Shown: positions 1 through 5,362 of the stretch, in pieces
Position numbering within the stretch: the first letter of the stretch is position 1
Layout: each line of letters starts with the position of its first letter
From: Spirochaetia bacterium
GTDB taxonomy: Bacteria > Spirochaetota > Spirochaetia > Treponematales > Breznakiellaceae
Assembly: GCA_026002025.1 (NCBI GenBank)
Contig: BOAU01000083.1
Span: 1 to 8,656 of the forward strand
Direction: 5' to 3'
Length of the DNA stretch: 8,656 bases
Program-made: the position numbers and the translations under genes
Notes under the pieces: generated by a model
What the model was told of the DNA's origin: nothing
Seen by the model: the letters and a program-made list of their open reading frames with translations, nothing else
Databases searched by the model: none

Positions 1-127
1 TCTGCTTAAAACATTCCAGCTTGGGAAAAAATACAGCCTCAGACTCAAACGCCGCATATTGAGCTGGGGGTTTGAGCAGCATCTTGAAGCCGTCCTCGCG
101 CTCTGATGCTTCATGCGTTTGTCGTGA
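1..127 (+). mobile_element. 3' end of an ISAs1-family insertion sequence (runs off left edge)
   Basis: These bases align without gaps to 4783-4909, the right end of the complete ISAs1 element in this window, with 7 mismatches in 127. The fragment holds the last 34 transposase codons, the stop and the terminal inverted repeat (about 108-127). The sequence changes abruptly after 127, where the lipoprotein gene resumes. The orientation is the same as that of the complete copy. The left end lies outside the window, so it cannot be seen whether this copy is complete or what target duplication it made. Confidence 0.93.
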
Positions 128-1221
128 AGGCTCCCACCGTCTACCTTGACTAATGCGGCATTATTATTACTTATCCCCTCAAGGGTGATGTTCTCGTTCA
201 GGACCAGCGTAACCCCGTTTTCTATCGTGAAAAGGCTGCCGGCTGCGCTGATCTGCACCCTCCGTTCGGCGTTCTTGCCCTTGAGGGTGATCTTGACGCC
301 GGTCTTGCCGTTTGCCACCACGGATGCCCCGGAGGAAACGCCCCCCAAAGTTAAGGACGGAAGGCTTTCCTCCGCGCCAATCAAGATGGTGTAGTCCGTA
401 TTGTCCGTCACATTATCCCTCAGCCAGGTAAAGGCCAGGGTCAGAGTGCCGGTATTGGCCTGGGGGCTCGCCGCAGTCCCTATGTATAAACCGAGATCAG
501 TGCCGGTGCTGGGAGCGGCCGCCTGTGTGATCACCACAGTCGCCCCTCCTTTAATCTTGGTACTGGCGCTGTTAATACCCACGGTGTAAGTTTTCGTCGA
601 TGTATCGGTGTTTGCCGCGAAGGTTATCGGTACGGTAACAACGGCATCACTGCTCACCACCGGTGTGCCGATGTTGCCGCCGGTGGTCACGGTAAAGTCC
701 GCCGCCGTGAGGGTAAGCCCCGTTGCACCGGTGAAGGTAACGCTCGCGGTGGTTGCGGAATACACCACGTTTACCGCACTGCCTGCGTTTAGTTCCGCAC
801 GGGTATTGAGGGCGGGAGCGACATCCTGTGTGATCACCACGCTCGTACTACCCTTAATCCTGGTGCTGGCGCTGTTAATGCCCACGGTGTAGGTTGTTGC
901 CAATGTACCGGTGTTTGCCGCGAAGGTGACGGGTACGGTAACGGTACTCCCGCTCACCGTCGGTGTACCGATGGTTCCACCCGTGGTCACGGTAAAGTCC
1001 GCCGCCGTGGGGGTAAGTCCCGTTGCACCGGTGAAGGTAACGCTCGCGGTGGTTGCGGAATACGCCACGTTTACCGCACTGCCTGCGCTTAGTTCCGCAC
1101 GGGTATCGTCAGGGCTGGTGGGATCATTATTATCACCGCATCCGGTGATTACCAAACTCAATGCCAGCACGGCTACAAAAGCAGTTTTTGTCGGCAAACC
1201 TAAAAATCGAAACCCTTTCAT
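1..1221 (-). CDS. Surface lipoprotein with tandem Ig-like repeats, interrupted by ISAs1 (3' end outside window)
   Basis: The frame is open for all 407 codons from ATG 1221 to the left edge. AGAGG lies 7 nt before the ATG. Residues 1-28 form a lipoprotein signal: basic N-terminus, hydrophobic stretch, and a loose spirochaete-type lipobox VITGC with the lipidated Cys at 28. A short Asp/Asn/Pro-rich tether follows. Two tandem domains of about 95-100 residues, rich in Thr, Val, Ala and Gly, come next and resemble bacterial Ig-like modules. The next segment, with LEGISNNNAALVKVDGGSL, resembles the beginning of a repetitive beta-helix region. That native sequence stops at base 128. From 127 down to 1 the frame reads the antisense of the IS end, giving a basic unrelated tail. 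In the complete IS copy the same antisense frame stops at 4609, so the fused protein probably ends about 57 residues beyond this window. The likely location is outer-membrane or surface lipoprotein; the function is unknown. The gene is probably a disrupted remnant, though the lipidated N-terminal part could still be made. Confidence 0.85.
   Translation of the reverse strand, partial: MKGFRFLGLPTKTAFVAVLALSLVITGCGDNNDPTSPDDTRAELSAGSAVNVAYSATTASVTFTGATGLTPTAADFTVTTGGTIGTPTVSGSTVTVPVTFAANTGTLATTYTVGINSASTRIKGSTSVVITQDVAPALNTRAELNAGSAVNVVYSATTASVTFTGATGLTLTAADFTVTTGGNIGTPVVSSDAVVTVPITFAANTDTSTKTYTVGINSASTKIKGGATVVITQAAAPSTGTDLGLYIGTAASPQANTGTLTLAFTWLRDNVTDNTDYTILIGAEESLPSLTLGGVSSGASVVANGKTGVKITLKGKNAERRVQISAAGSLFTIENGVTLVLNENITLEGISNNNAALVKVDGGSLHDKRMKHQSARTASRCCSNPQLNMRRLSLRLYFFPSWNVLSR
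2..106 (+). CDS. ISAs1-family transposase, C-terminal 34 residues (partial)
   Basis: The open frame ends at TGA 104-106 and matches the last 34 residues of the complete transposase at 3752-4888 apart from two visible substitutions (Leu to Phe and Thr to Ala). The shared core includes the GKKYSLRLKRRILSW stretch. The catalytic residues lie upstream, outside the window, so activity cannot be judged. The nucleotide differences from the other copy are mostly silent or conservative, which suggests the protein was under selection when the copies diverged. Confidence 0.9.
   Translation: MLKTFQLGKKYSLRLKRRILSWGFEQHLEAVLAL
522..806 (-). repeat. Ig-like module, second copy in the lipoprotein (direct repeat with 825-1106)
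   Basis: This block repeats 825-1106 with a constant offset of 300 bp at its right end and 303 bp at its left end, so the copies differ by one codon plus scattered substitutions. Long runs are identical, for example most of 721-780 against 1021-1080. The encoded unit runs from TRAELNAGSAVNV to TVGINSASTKIKG. Similarity at the DNA level implies a fairly recent tandem duplication or gene conversion within the gene. Confidence 0.9.
825..1106 (-). repeat. Ig-like module, first copy in the lipoprotein
   Basis: This is the N-terminal member of the tandem pair, starting right after the lipoprotein tether. It encodes a unit from TRAELSAGSAVNV to TVGINSASTRIKG, with alternating Thr/Val stretches typical of beta-sandwich adhesin modules. 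It is one codon shorter than the second copy, in the GTPTVSGSTVTV stretch. Confidence 0.9.
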
Positions 1222-1238
1222 AAAACAACCTCTTAAAA

Positions 1239-1267
1239 ATTTTAGGAGTTATGTAGAACAGCTACAA
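1239..1267 (-). promoter_or_regulatory. Predicted promoter of the lipoprotein gene
   Basis: Read on the minus strand, a TTGTAG -35 (1267-1262) and a TAAAAT -10 (1244-1239) are separated by exactly 17 bp. The predicted start near 1232 leaves a short leader carrying AGAGG before ATG 1221. The -35 is a moderate match and the -10 a good one. This is a prediction from sequence only. Confidence 0.45.
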
Positions 1268-1308
1268 TCTATGATCGTGCTATTAACCAAACTTGTGGAA
1301 CATTGTAT

Positions 1309-1572
1309 CTAATGCAGGTATATCTTTTTCCTTGCATTAACACCCAGCCCTACGGCCGCACCGCCATCACTTTTCCCCCCGGTATCCTTCCCCGGAAGCT
1401 CCCCGATCAGCGGCTCCCGCAAAATACCGCGCATAGCGTCCCATGAGTCGGAATCGGCGCCCCGCTGGGTAAAGGCAAATGCCTCGGCTATCCCCAGGAT
1501 TTCGGACTGCCTTTCGACCGGCAGCCGGTTAAAATAGGCCGTCAAACGGGAAACCGTTACCGTATCAGTCAT
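1309..1572 (-). CDS. Small protein of unknown function, divergent from the XRE regulator
   Basis: This 87-residue frame starts at ATG 1572, with AAGGTGG 3 nt upstream, and ends at TAG 1311-1309. The N-terminal half (residues 1-38, VSRLTAYFNRLPVERQSEILGIAEAFAF) is predicted to be helical and amphipathic. The second half is Gly-, Asp- and Lys-rich and looks flexible, ending in a basic tail. I do not recognise a named family and see no catalytic motif, membrane span or signal peptide. A strong promoter lies upstream and the gene is divergent from the XRE regulator, whose promoter is close enough for one bound repressor to affect both. A role as a small regulated partner of that regulator is possible but is only inference. 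Confidence 0.7.
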   Translation of the reverse strand: MTDTVTVSRLTAYFNRLPVERQSEILGIAEAFAFTQRGADSDSWDAMRGILREPLIGELPGKDTGGKSDGGAAVGLGVNARKKIYLH

Positions 1573-1598
1573 AATCCACCTTAAAATATCCTTTTACG

Positions 1599-1630
1599 AT
1601 TATATTATTATTTAATTGCAATATTGTCAA
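1599..1630 (-). promoter_or_regulatory. Predicted strong promoter of the 87-aa gene
   Basis: On the minus strand there is a perfect TTGACA -35 (1630-1625). A TAATAT -10 (1607-1602) follows at 17 bp, and an overlapping perfect TATAAT (1604-1599) lies at 20 bp. The AT-rich tract around it fits a strong promoter. The transcript would start near 1592-1595 and carry the AAGGTGG ribosome site before ATG 1572. Confidence 0.6.
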
Positions 1631-1660
1631 GTTTTTTATCATTTTTCCAAGAAAAATCTA

Positions 1661-1689
1661 TTGCAGGGCAATGTTTTTCCTCCTATTAT
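1661..1689 (+). promoter_or_regulatory. Predicted promoter of the XRE regulator, placing the transcript start at the ATG
   Basis: A TTGCAG -35 (1661-1666) and a TATTAT -10 (1684-1689) are separated by 17 bp. Only 6 nt lie between the -10 and ATG 1696, so transcription should begin at or within a base or so of the start codon. No Shine-Dalgarno is seen before the ATG. The divergent promoter for the 87-aa gene ends 30 bp away, so the two control regions are adjacent. Confidence 0.55.
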
Positions 1690-1695
1690 ATATTT

Positions 1696-2070
1696 ATGGA
1701 TGAGGATCTAGGCCTAACCGTCAATCAGCGGGTTAAAAAAGTAAGAAAAACGCTAAAATTGACCCAGCATGACTTTGCAAAGGTTCTTGCCATTTCCCAG
1801 AGTCAAATTGCCTGTGTCGAAACGAAGCAACGGGTCGTCAATGACCGGACTATAAAGCTGATCTGCGATTCATTCAGCGTAAATCCCCAATGGCTGCGAA
1901 CCGGCGAAGGGGATATGTTTATCCAAAAAGACGATACGAAACTGAAAAAACTGCTGGCCCTGTTTACCAACCTGGAGCCCCAATATCAGGACTTCATTTT
2001 CAATGCCATGGACTACTTTCTCAAAATGCAGGAAAAGGCGGACCAGAACAGGTCCAATGAAAAAACCTGA
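1696..2070 (+). CDS. XRE-family helix-turn-helix transcriptional regulator
   Basis: This 124-residue protein has an N-terminal XRE/Cro-CI-type DNA-binding domain (about residues 7-66): LTVNQRVKKVRKTLKLTQHDFAKVL, then the recognition-helix region SQSQIACVETKQR. The SVNPQWLRTGEGDMF segment that follows is characteristic of small phage-repressor-like regulators. Residues 81-112 form a helical tail that could mediate dimerisation. A TTG at 1624 would add 24 residues, but those codons cover the predicted promoter, so I choose ATG 1696. The gene is followed by a strong hairpin terminator, now split by the IS4-family element. It probably represses its own promoter and perhaps the divergent 87-aa gene; this is inferred from arrangement. 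Part of its C-terminal coding sequence is duplicated at 6103-6161. Confidence 0.85.
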   Translation: MDEDLGLTVNQRVKKVRKTLKLTQHDFAKVLAISQSQIACVETKQRVVNDRTIKLICDSFSVNPQWLRTGEGDMFIQKDDTKLKKLLALFTNLEPQYQDFIFNAMDYFLKMQEKADQNRSNEKT

Positions 2071-2090
2071 GTCAAATACCTTACCTAAAC

Positions 2091-2113
2091 AACCATACCC
2101 CGTCCGCTCTGCG
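2091..2113 (+). terminator. 5' part of a split intrinsic terminator after the XRE gene
   Basis: Taking one copy of the 10-bp target duplication and removing the IS joins 2091-2113 to 3601-3619. The joined sequence folds into a 15-bp stem: AACCA-ACCCCG-CCGC pairs with GCGG-CGGGGT-TGGTT, with two single-T bulges on the left arm and a TCT loop. It is followed by GATTTTT. The stem begins 20 bp after the XRE stop codon, as expected for an intrinsic terminator. The IS insertion leaves only the left arm and part of the loop side here. Confidence 0.75.
2104..2113. repeat. Left target-site duplication of the IS4-family element
   Basis: CCGCTCTGCG occurs here and again at 3591-3600, directly outside the two inverted repeats of the IS. 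A 10-bp duplication fits the IS4 family. The perfect match indicates simple transposition without later rearrangement. Confidence 0.9.
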
Positions 2114-3590
2114 CTAAACTTGACCCACAAAATCTGCACCGCACCCTTAAAGAAACTCTCGATAAGCAAGCAGGGTGTAGAGTTTCATAAGCCCGATCCA
2201 GATGGTCTTTACACCAGGAGGCCCATCGCTTGGGGCTCTCTTGGGGCCTCCCAATTGCCCTAAATAAGTTATTGCTTCTGCCACGGAATATGGACTTTCC
2301 GGCGTCGTCTTTGTTTTGTTTGCCACACAAAATAATAATTCCCATTCTTCTTTTTCTAGGAGCATTGAACAAGGCAGGTCAGGCGTGAGTCGTCCGGCGT
2401 AGGTCATGCTCAGAATCATTACCGCTATGACCGAATACATTAAGATAAGCGTTGTTGTCCGCTCAACGCTCCGTTCCTGTAGCTTTTCAATGACACACCC
2501 ACTTTTCAGCACGTAATGGAACCGCTCAATTTTCCACCGCTGTATGTAATACCCGACTTTCTCATAGGCTTCTTCGGGAGTGGTTACCGGTTCGGTAGTA
2601 GCCAGAAACCATTCTATAGGCTTGTTCCCTTTAGGGGGATGTTCCTCTTTAACATAGATGATGTTCATAGTAACTGAATCCGGTAATGATTTAACCGGAT
2701 TCAGTATATGCGGCCTTTTTACCGCAAATTGGGCATATCGGAGCTGTAATACCGCCTCCCGTTCTGGAATACTGTTTCGGCTGTCTCTTGGAATAGTCAC
2801 CCCAACCCGGCCCTGACACTTTTTCTTTTGTATTTCATCCAGGATTCGTTTGTTCTCCACCGTCATCCGGTTCTGAACGATCCGTATGAGCAATGGTTCA
2901 TTCAAGGATGCTGCCTTGGCAAAAAACTCGTACATGTCCCCTTCCCGGTCACAGACGGTAACCACTTTAATTCGATCGGGAATATCCGCCGTACTCCGTT
3001 CAAGGGTTTCCAGCCACCTGAAACTTTCCTTTTCCTCTATGGGTCGTATTTTTTTACTGTCGTGGGTTGCTGAATCATCTTTTGCTTCAGGCCGGTTATA
3101 GCTTGATTGGTCCAATACCCCCAGAACCAATCCATCTGCGGTCACGGCCAGACAGGTATGGACATTAAGGCCAAGGGTCTTGTCACTGATATATCCTATC
3201 CCTTCCGTCTTGAGGTGATTGTCGTAATTTACTCCAGTTGTATCCTGTACTGCCAGGATTGTCCCGCCGTATTCGGCCATGCGCCGTATCGTTGCCCTTC
3301 GGTGTGCTTGGGCAATTTCTTCCCGGTCAAATGCTTCATTCCCCAGCATCCGGTAAATAGCTTTGGCTTCCGCCCGGTCCTCGCTACTATACCAGATTGA
3401 TTTGTCCGGCTGTTTTATCAGAGTTTCCATGGTTCTGATGAATCGTTTTTCCAGCCGGATCGAATGAAAATCCAGTCCGGCAAATTCTTCACCTATGCTA
3501 AATTCCTTACCTACTGCCATATCCCCTCCTAGAGCTTTGGCTTTTGTAAGAATTATAACATGGTTAGCTAAAATTGTGGGTCAAGTTTAG
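2114..3590 (-). mobile_element. Complete IS4-family (Tn5/IS50-like) insertion sequence, 1477 bp
   Basis: The ends carry a perfect 17-bp inverted repeat, ctaaacttgacccacaa at 2114-2130 and its complement at 3574-3590. The element is flanked by 10-bp direct repeats. It holds a single intact transposase gene on the minus strand (2147-3520), with 33 bp and 70 bp of terminal non-coding DNA. No passenger gene is present. The insertion point is inside the terminator hairpin of the XRE gene. Confidence 0.93.
2147..3520 (-). CDS. IS4-family DDE transposase, Tn5/IS50 subgroup
   Basis: The 457-residue protein is close to the 476 residues of the Tn5 transposase and looks intact. The N-terminal region (about residues 10-75) matches the Tn5-type DNA-binding domain, including RLEKRF and the AEAKAIYRMLGNEA stretch. 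The DDE catalytic residues appear to be D93 (ILAVQDTTG), D191 (VVTVCDREGD) and E332. E332 sits in the IS4 signature Y325-(2)-R328-(3)-E332-(6)-K339. The C-terminal part (about 412-450, ITYLGQLGG...PPGVKTIWIGL) matches the Tn5 dimerisation domain. AGGAGGGG precedes ATG 3520 at good spacing. The enzyme would cut and paste this element through its 17-bp ends. Confidence 0.96.
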   Translation of the reverse strand: MAVGKEFSIGEEFAGLDFHSIRLEKRFIRTMETLIKQPDKSIWYSSEDRAEAKAIYRMLGNEAFDREEIAQAHRRATIRRMAEYGGTILAVQDTTGVNYDNHLKTEGIGYISDKTLGLNVHTCLAVTADGLVLGVLDQSSYNRPEAKDDSATHDSKKIRPIEEKESFRWLETLERSTADIPDRIKVVTVCDREGDMYEFFAKAASLNEPLLIRIVQNRMTVENKRILDEIQKKKCQGRVGVTIPRDSRNSIPEREAVLQLRYAQFAVKRPHILNPVKSLPDSVTMNIIYVKEEHPPKGNKPIEWFLATTEPVTTPEEAYEKVGYYIQRWKIERFHYVLKSGCVIEKLQERSVERTTTLILMYSVIAVMILSMTYAGRLTPDLPCSMLLEKEEWELLFCVANKTKTTPESPYSVAEAITYLGQLGGPKRAPSDGPPGVKTIWIGLMKLYTLLAYREFL

Positions 3591-3600
3591 CCGCTCTGCG
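3591..3600. repeat. Right target-site duplication of the IS4-family element
   Basis: CCGCTCTGCG is identical to 2104-2113. It also contains the loop and inner stem of the terminator that was hit, so the duplicated bases are the hairpin tip. Confidence 0.9.
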
Positions 3601-3619
3601 GCGGGGTTGGTTGATTTTT
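3591..3619 (+). terminator. 3' part of the split XRE terminator with T-tract
   Basis: This part carries the duplicated hairpin tip, the right arm (to 3612) and the GATTTTT tract (3613-3619). On its own it can still form only the short CCGC-TCT-GCGG hairpin, which is far from the T-tract. Termination of XRE transcripts must now happen inside or beyond the IS, if at all. The rest of the spacer up to 3677 shows no gene. Confidence 0.65.
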
Positions 3620-3677
3620 GCTGCCAATCCGTGCGAATTCTCCCCATTCATGCTATTTAAGGGCCGTGACTGTCTCC

Positions 3678-3687
3678 ATTTGGGGAT
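3678..3687. repeat. Left target-site duplication of the ISAs1 element
   Basis: ATTTGGGGAT at 3678-3687 is repeated exactly at 4909-4918. The outermost A and T can equally be assigned to the IS ends (tcacgac...gtcgtga), which would give an 8-bp duplication (tttgggga). Both sizes are within the 8-10 bp range known for ISAs1. Confidence 0.9.
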
Positions 3688-4908
3688 CACGACAAACGCA
3701 TGAAAGAGAAGTGATATACTTTTGCATAAGACCTTGGGAGGGGTTTAAGGAGTGGAAGAAGTATTATCATTTCTTGAAAGTCTGGAAGATGACCGGCAGC
3801 AGTGGAAAATAGCGCATAGCCTAAAGGACATCGTGGTGATAGTGCTGTTTGGAACCCTAGCGGATTGTGATGAGTGGGTAGAGATAGCAGAGTGGGCGAA
3901 ATATCACCAGGGATTATTGAAAAAGGTTATAGAGTTGGTCCATGGGGTGCCATCACATGACACGATACAGCGGGTAATGGCGAGCATAAAGCCTGAAACA
4001 TTCACAAAACTGCTGGAAACATGGCAAAAGATGCTGAATGAGCATGAAGGAGAGAAGCTAAAACAGATACTGGCGATAGACGGGAAGACGATACGGGGCA
4101 ATGGGAACAAAAACCAGGACCCGTTGCACTCGGACCAAAGGTCCGCAGTTTCCGCGTGGTCGAAAGAAAGCGAGGTGTGTTTTGGGCAGAAATCGGCGGA
4201 CAGCAAGGGGAAAGAAGTCCCGATGATAAAGGCGCTGCTTGAGGTGGTATCGGTGAGGGGACAGATTGTGACGATAGACGCCATCGGAACCCAGAAAGAA
4301 ATCGCGGAAAAGATACGGATGGGCAAGGGCGACTACGTTCTGGCGGTAAAAGACAATCAAAAAATCCTGCATGAGGATATACGAGAGTATTTCGGTGAGG
4401 AAAAGTTTCTCAAAGCGATACAAGAACAGGGCGGATACCGGCAAACGGGAGAACGGGAGCGAAGCCAATATGAGAAGCGGGAGTATTGGCAGACCGATGA
4501 CGTAAAATGGCTTTCCCAACGGAAAGAATGGGCAGGATTGAGCAGTATCGGGATGACCAAAACGACGATTTTGCGTGATGATGGCATGCAAAGTGAAGAA
4601 ACACGGTATTACATAACGAGTTTGGCCCCGAACATTGAGGATTTTGCGCGTGCGGTACGGGGACACTGGTCGGTAGAGAGCATGCACTGGCATTTAGATG
4701 TTACCTTCAGGGAAGACAAAAACCATACGCTGAACAAAACATCGGCGGAAAACCTGAACATCATCCGAAAATGGGCGTTGGCTCTGCTTAAGACCTTACA
4801 GCTGGGGAAAAAATACAGCCTCAGACTCAAACGCCGCATATTGAGTTGGGGGTTTGAGCAGCATCTTGAGACCGTCCTCGCGCTCTGATGCTTCATGCGT
4901 TTGTCGTG
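3688..4908 (+). mobile_element. Complete ISAs1-family insertion sequence, about 1.22 kb
   Basis: The inverted repeats are cacgacaaacgcatgaa at the left end and its complement at 4892-4908. They are bounded by a 10-bp direct repeat. The element contains one full-length transposase gene on the plus strand. The second ISAs1 end in this window (1-127) is in the same orientation with about 94% identity over 127 bp, so this is a different, slightly diverged copy. The perfect duplication shows it transposed alone rather than as an arm of a composite transposon. Confidence 0.94.
3752..4888 (+). CDS. ISAs1-family DDE transposase
   Basis: The 378-residue protein is full length for the family. Near the N-terminus, FGTLADCDEWVEIAEWA (about residues 33-49) is the ISAs1 counterpart of the DDE_Tnp_1-associated N-terminal domain. 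Catalytic candidates are D110 (LAIDGKTIRG), D176 (VTIDAIGTQ, followed by GDYVLAVKDNQ) and E309 in HWSVESMHWHLDVTFREDKN. The start is GTG 3752 with GGGAGGGG at 3736-3743. A start further upstream in this frame has no support from the protein family. The gene ends at TGA 4886-4888, 20 bp inside the IS end. Confidence 0.95.
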   Translation: MEEVLSFLESLEDDRQQWKIAHSLKDIVVIVLFGTLADCDEWVEIAEWAKYHQGLLKKVIELVHGVPSHDTIQRVMASIKPETFTKLLETWQKMLNEHEGEKLKQILAIDGKTIRGNGNKNQDPLHSDQRSAVSAWSKESEVCFGQKSADSKGKEVPMIKALLEVVSVRGQIVTIDAIGTQKEIAEKIRMGKGDYVLAVKDNQKILHEDIREYFGEEKFLKAIQEQGGYRQTGERERSQYEKREYWQTDDVKWLSQRKEWAGLSSIGMTKTTILRDDGMQSEETRYYITSLAPNIEDFARAVRGHWSVESMHWHLDVTFREDKNHTLNKTSAENLNIIRKWALALLKTLQLGKKYSLRLKRRILSWGFEQHLETVLAL

Positions 4909-4918
4909 ATTTGGGGAT
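4909..4918. repeat. Right target-site duplication of the ISAs1 element
   Basis: ATTTGGGGAT is identical to 3678-3687. It lies 10 bp upstream of a possible -35 box for the UPF0175 gene, so the insertion seems to have spared that promoter. Confidence 0.9.
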
Positions 4919-4927
4919 GACGGTTCA

Positions 4928-4956
4928 TTGCCTTTTTCGCTCAAGGGCACTATCCT
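4928..4956 (+). promoter_or_regulatory. Possible promoter of the UPF0175 gene
   Basis: TTGCCT (4928-4933) and TATCCT (4951-4956) are spaced 17 bp apart, each matching 4 of 6 consensus bases. The predicted start near 4963 would place GAGG (4964-4967) almost at the 5' end of the transcript. This is a modest match and the gene might instead be read from the neighbouring IS. Confidence 0.3.
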
Positions 4957-4972
4957 TATTCATGAGGTTTTT

Positions 4973-5197
4973 ATGTGTACGTTAACGATACCGATACCGG
5001 ATGAAATTCTTACTGCCGCAAAAATGGATCAGGATGAAGCGACTCTAAACATGAAAATAGCCTTTGCCTGTCAGATGTTCAAAGATCACCGGCTGCCCTT
5101 GTGGCAGTCCGCCCAACTCTGCGGTATGAACAAATTCGACTTTGCCGGGGTCCTGACCATTCCAGAAGGTTTAGCAGTACGGGGCTGCTTGCAATAG
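4973..5197 (+). CDS. UPF0175-family small protein (antitoxin-like), C-terminally shortened
   Basis: This 74-residue protein starts at ATG 4973 with GAGG 5 nt upstream. Starting further up at 4928 would add residues unlike the family and overlap the possible promoter. LTIPIPDEIL, then a helical MKIAFACQMFKDHRLPLWQSAQLCGMNKFDFAGVL segment, match UPF0175, proteins usually coded beside a PIN-like (DUF3368) toxin and thought to act as its antitoxin. After residue 61 the sequence reads TIPEGLAVRGCLQ and stops. Family members typically continue beyond the GIAV-like motif into an acidic tail, so about 10-15 residues seem missing. No intact partner toxin follows within 180 bp. It may be a decaying orphan antitoxin. 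Confidence 0.7.
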   Translation: MCTLTIPIPDEILTAAKMDQDEATLNMKIAFACQMFKDHRLPLWQSAQLCGMNKFDFAGVLTIPEGLAVRGCLQ

Positions 5198-5308
5198 CTT
5201 AACCAAGATAGGCGTAAACCACAACGCTTATCATTGTTTGGTATGTTAGGACGCGCTAAATATATACAAAAAAATCCTTTGTTGAATCTGCTTGTCCTTC
5301 GGAATCAT

Positions 5309-5343
5309 GGTTAATGGCCGAGCCTCCGGCTTCTTTATTAACC
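5309..5343. promoter_or_regulatory. Nested dyad symmetry upstream of the antitoxin promoter; candidate operator
   Basis: GGTTAAT (5309-5315) and ATTAACC (5337-5343) are perfect inverted repeats. Inside them AGCC (5321-5324) and GGCT (5328-5331) form a second inverted repeat, and both share the same centre at 5326. The right outer arm lies just before the extended -10 at 5354-5362, where a bound protein would block the -35 region. Toxin-antitoxin operons commonly autoregulate through such palindromes. It could instead be an RNA hairpin, as the middle of the arms allows a few G-U pairs. Confidence 0.45.
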
Positions 5344-5353
5344 TGGCAACAAA

Positions 5354-5362
5354 TGCTATAGT
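5354..5362 (+). promoter_or_regulatory. Extended -10 promoter of the antitoxin/PIN-toxin operon
   Basis: TGC-TATAGT (5354-5362) is an extended -10 element with a 5 of 6 match in the hexamer. There is only a weak -35 (TTTATT, 5334-5339), as is usual for extended -10 promoters. Transcription would start near 5369, just before the ribosome site GGGAG (5371-5375) of the antitoxin gene. Confidence 0.45.

Noticed and set aside
146..1312. Several open frames on the plus strand (about 60-130 residues each)
   Set aside because: They are antisense to the lipoprotein gene. The minus frame is continuous for 407 codons with a lipobox, ribosome site and repeats, while the plus frames are broken and low in complexity.
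1624..1695. TTG start adding 24 residues to the XRE regulator
   Set aside because: The extra codons overlie a well-formed promoter and read as a hydrophobic low-information stretch unlike the helix-turn-helix family. ATG 1696 gives the usual N-terminus.
1..4909. Composite transposon made of the two ISAs1 copies
   Set aside because: The inner copy has its own perfect 10-bp duplication on both sides, which shows it inserted singly. The two copies also differ at 7 of 127 bases.
3661..4945. Possible terminator formed by CCGT...ACGG across the ISAs1 insertion site
   Set aside because: After joining the flanks the pairing is only two short 4-bp blocks with a large internal loop, too weak to call.
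4058..4950. Long minus-strand open frames inside the ISAs1 element
   Set aside because: They are antisense to a transposase with clear DDE motifs, have no ribosome sites and show no recognisable protein pattern.
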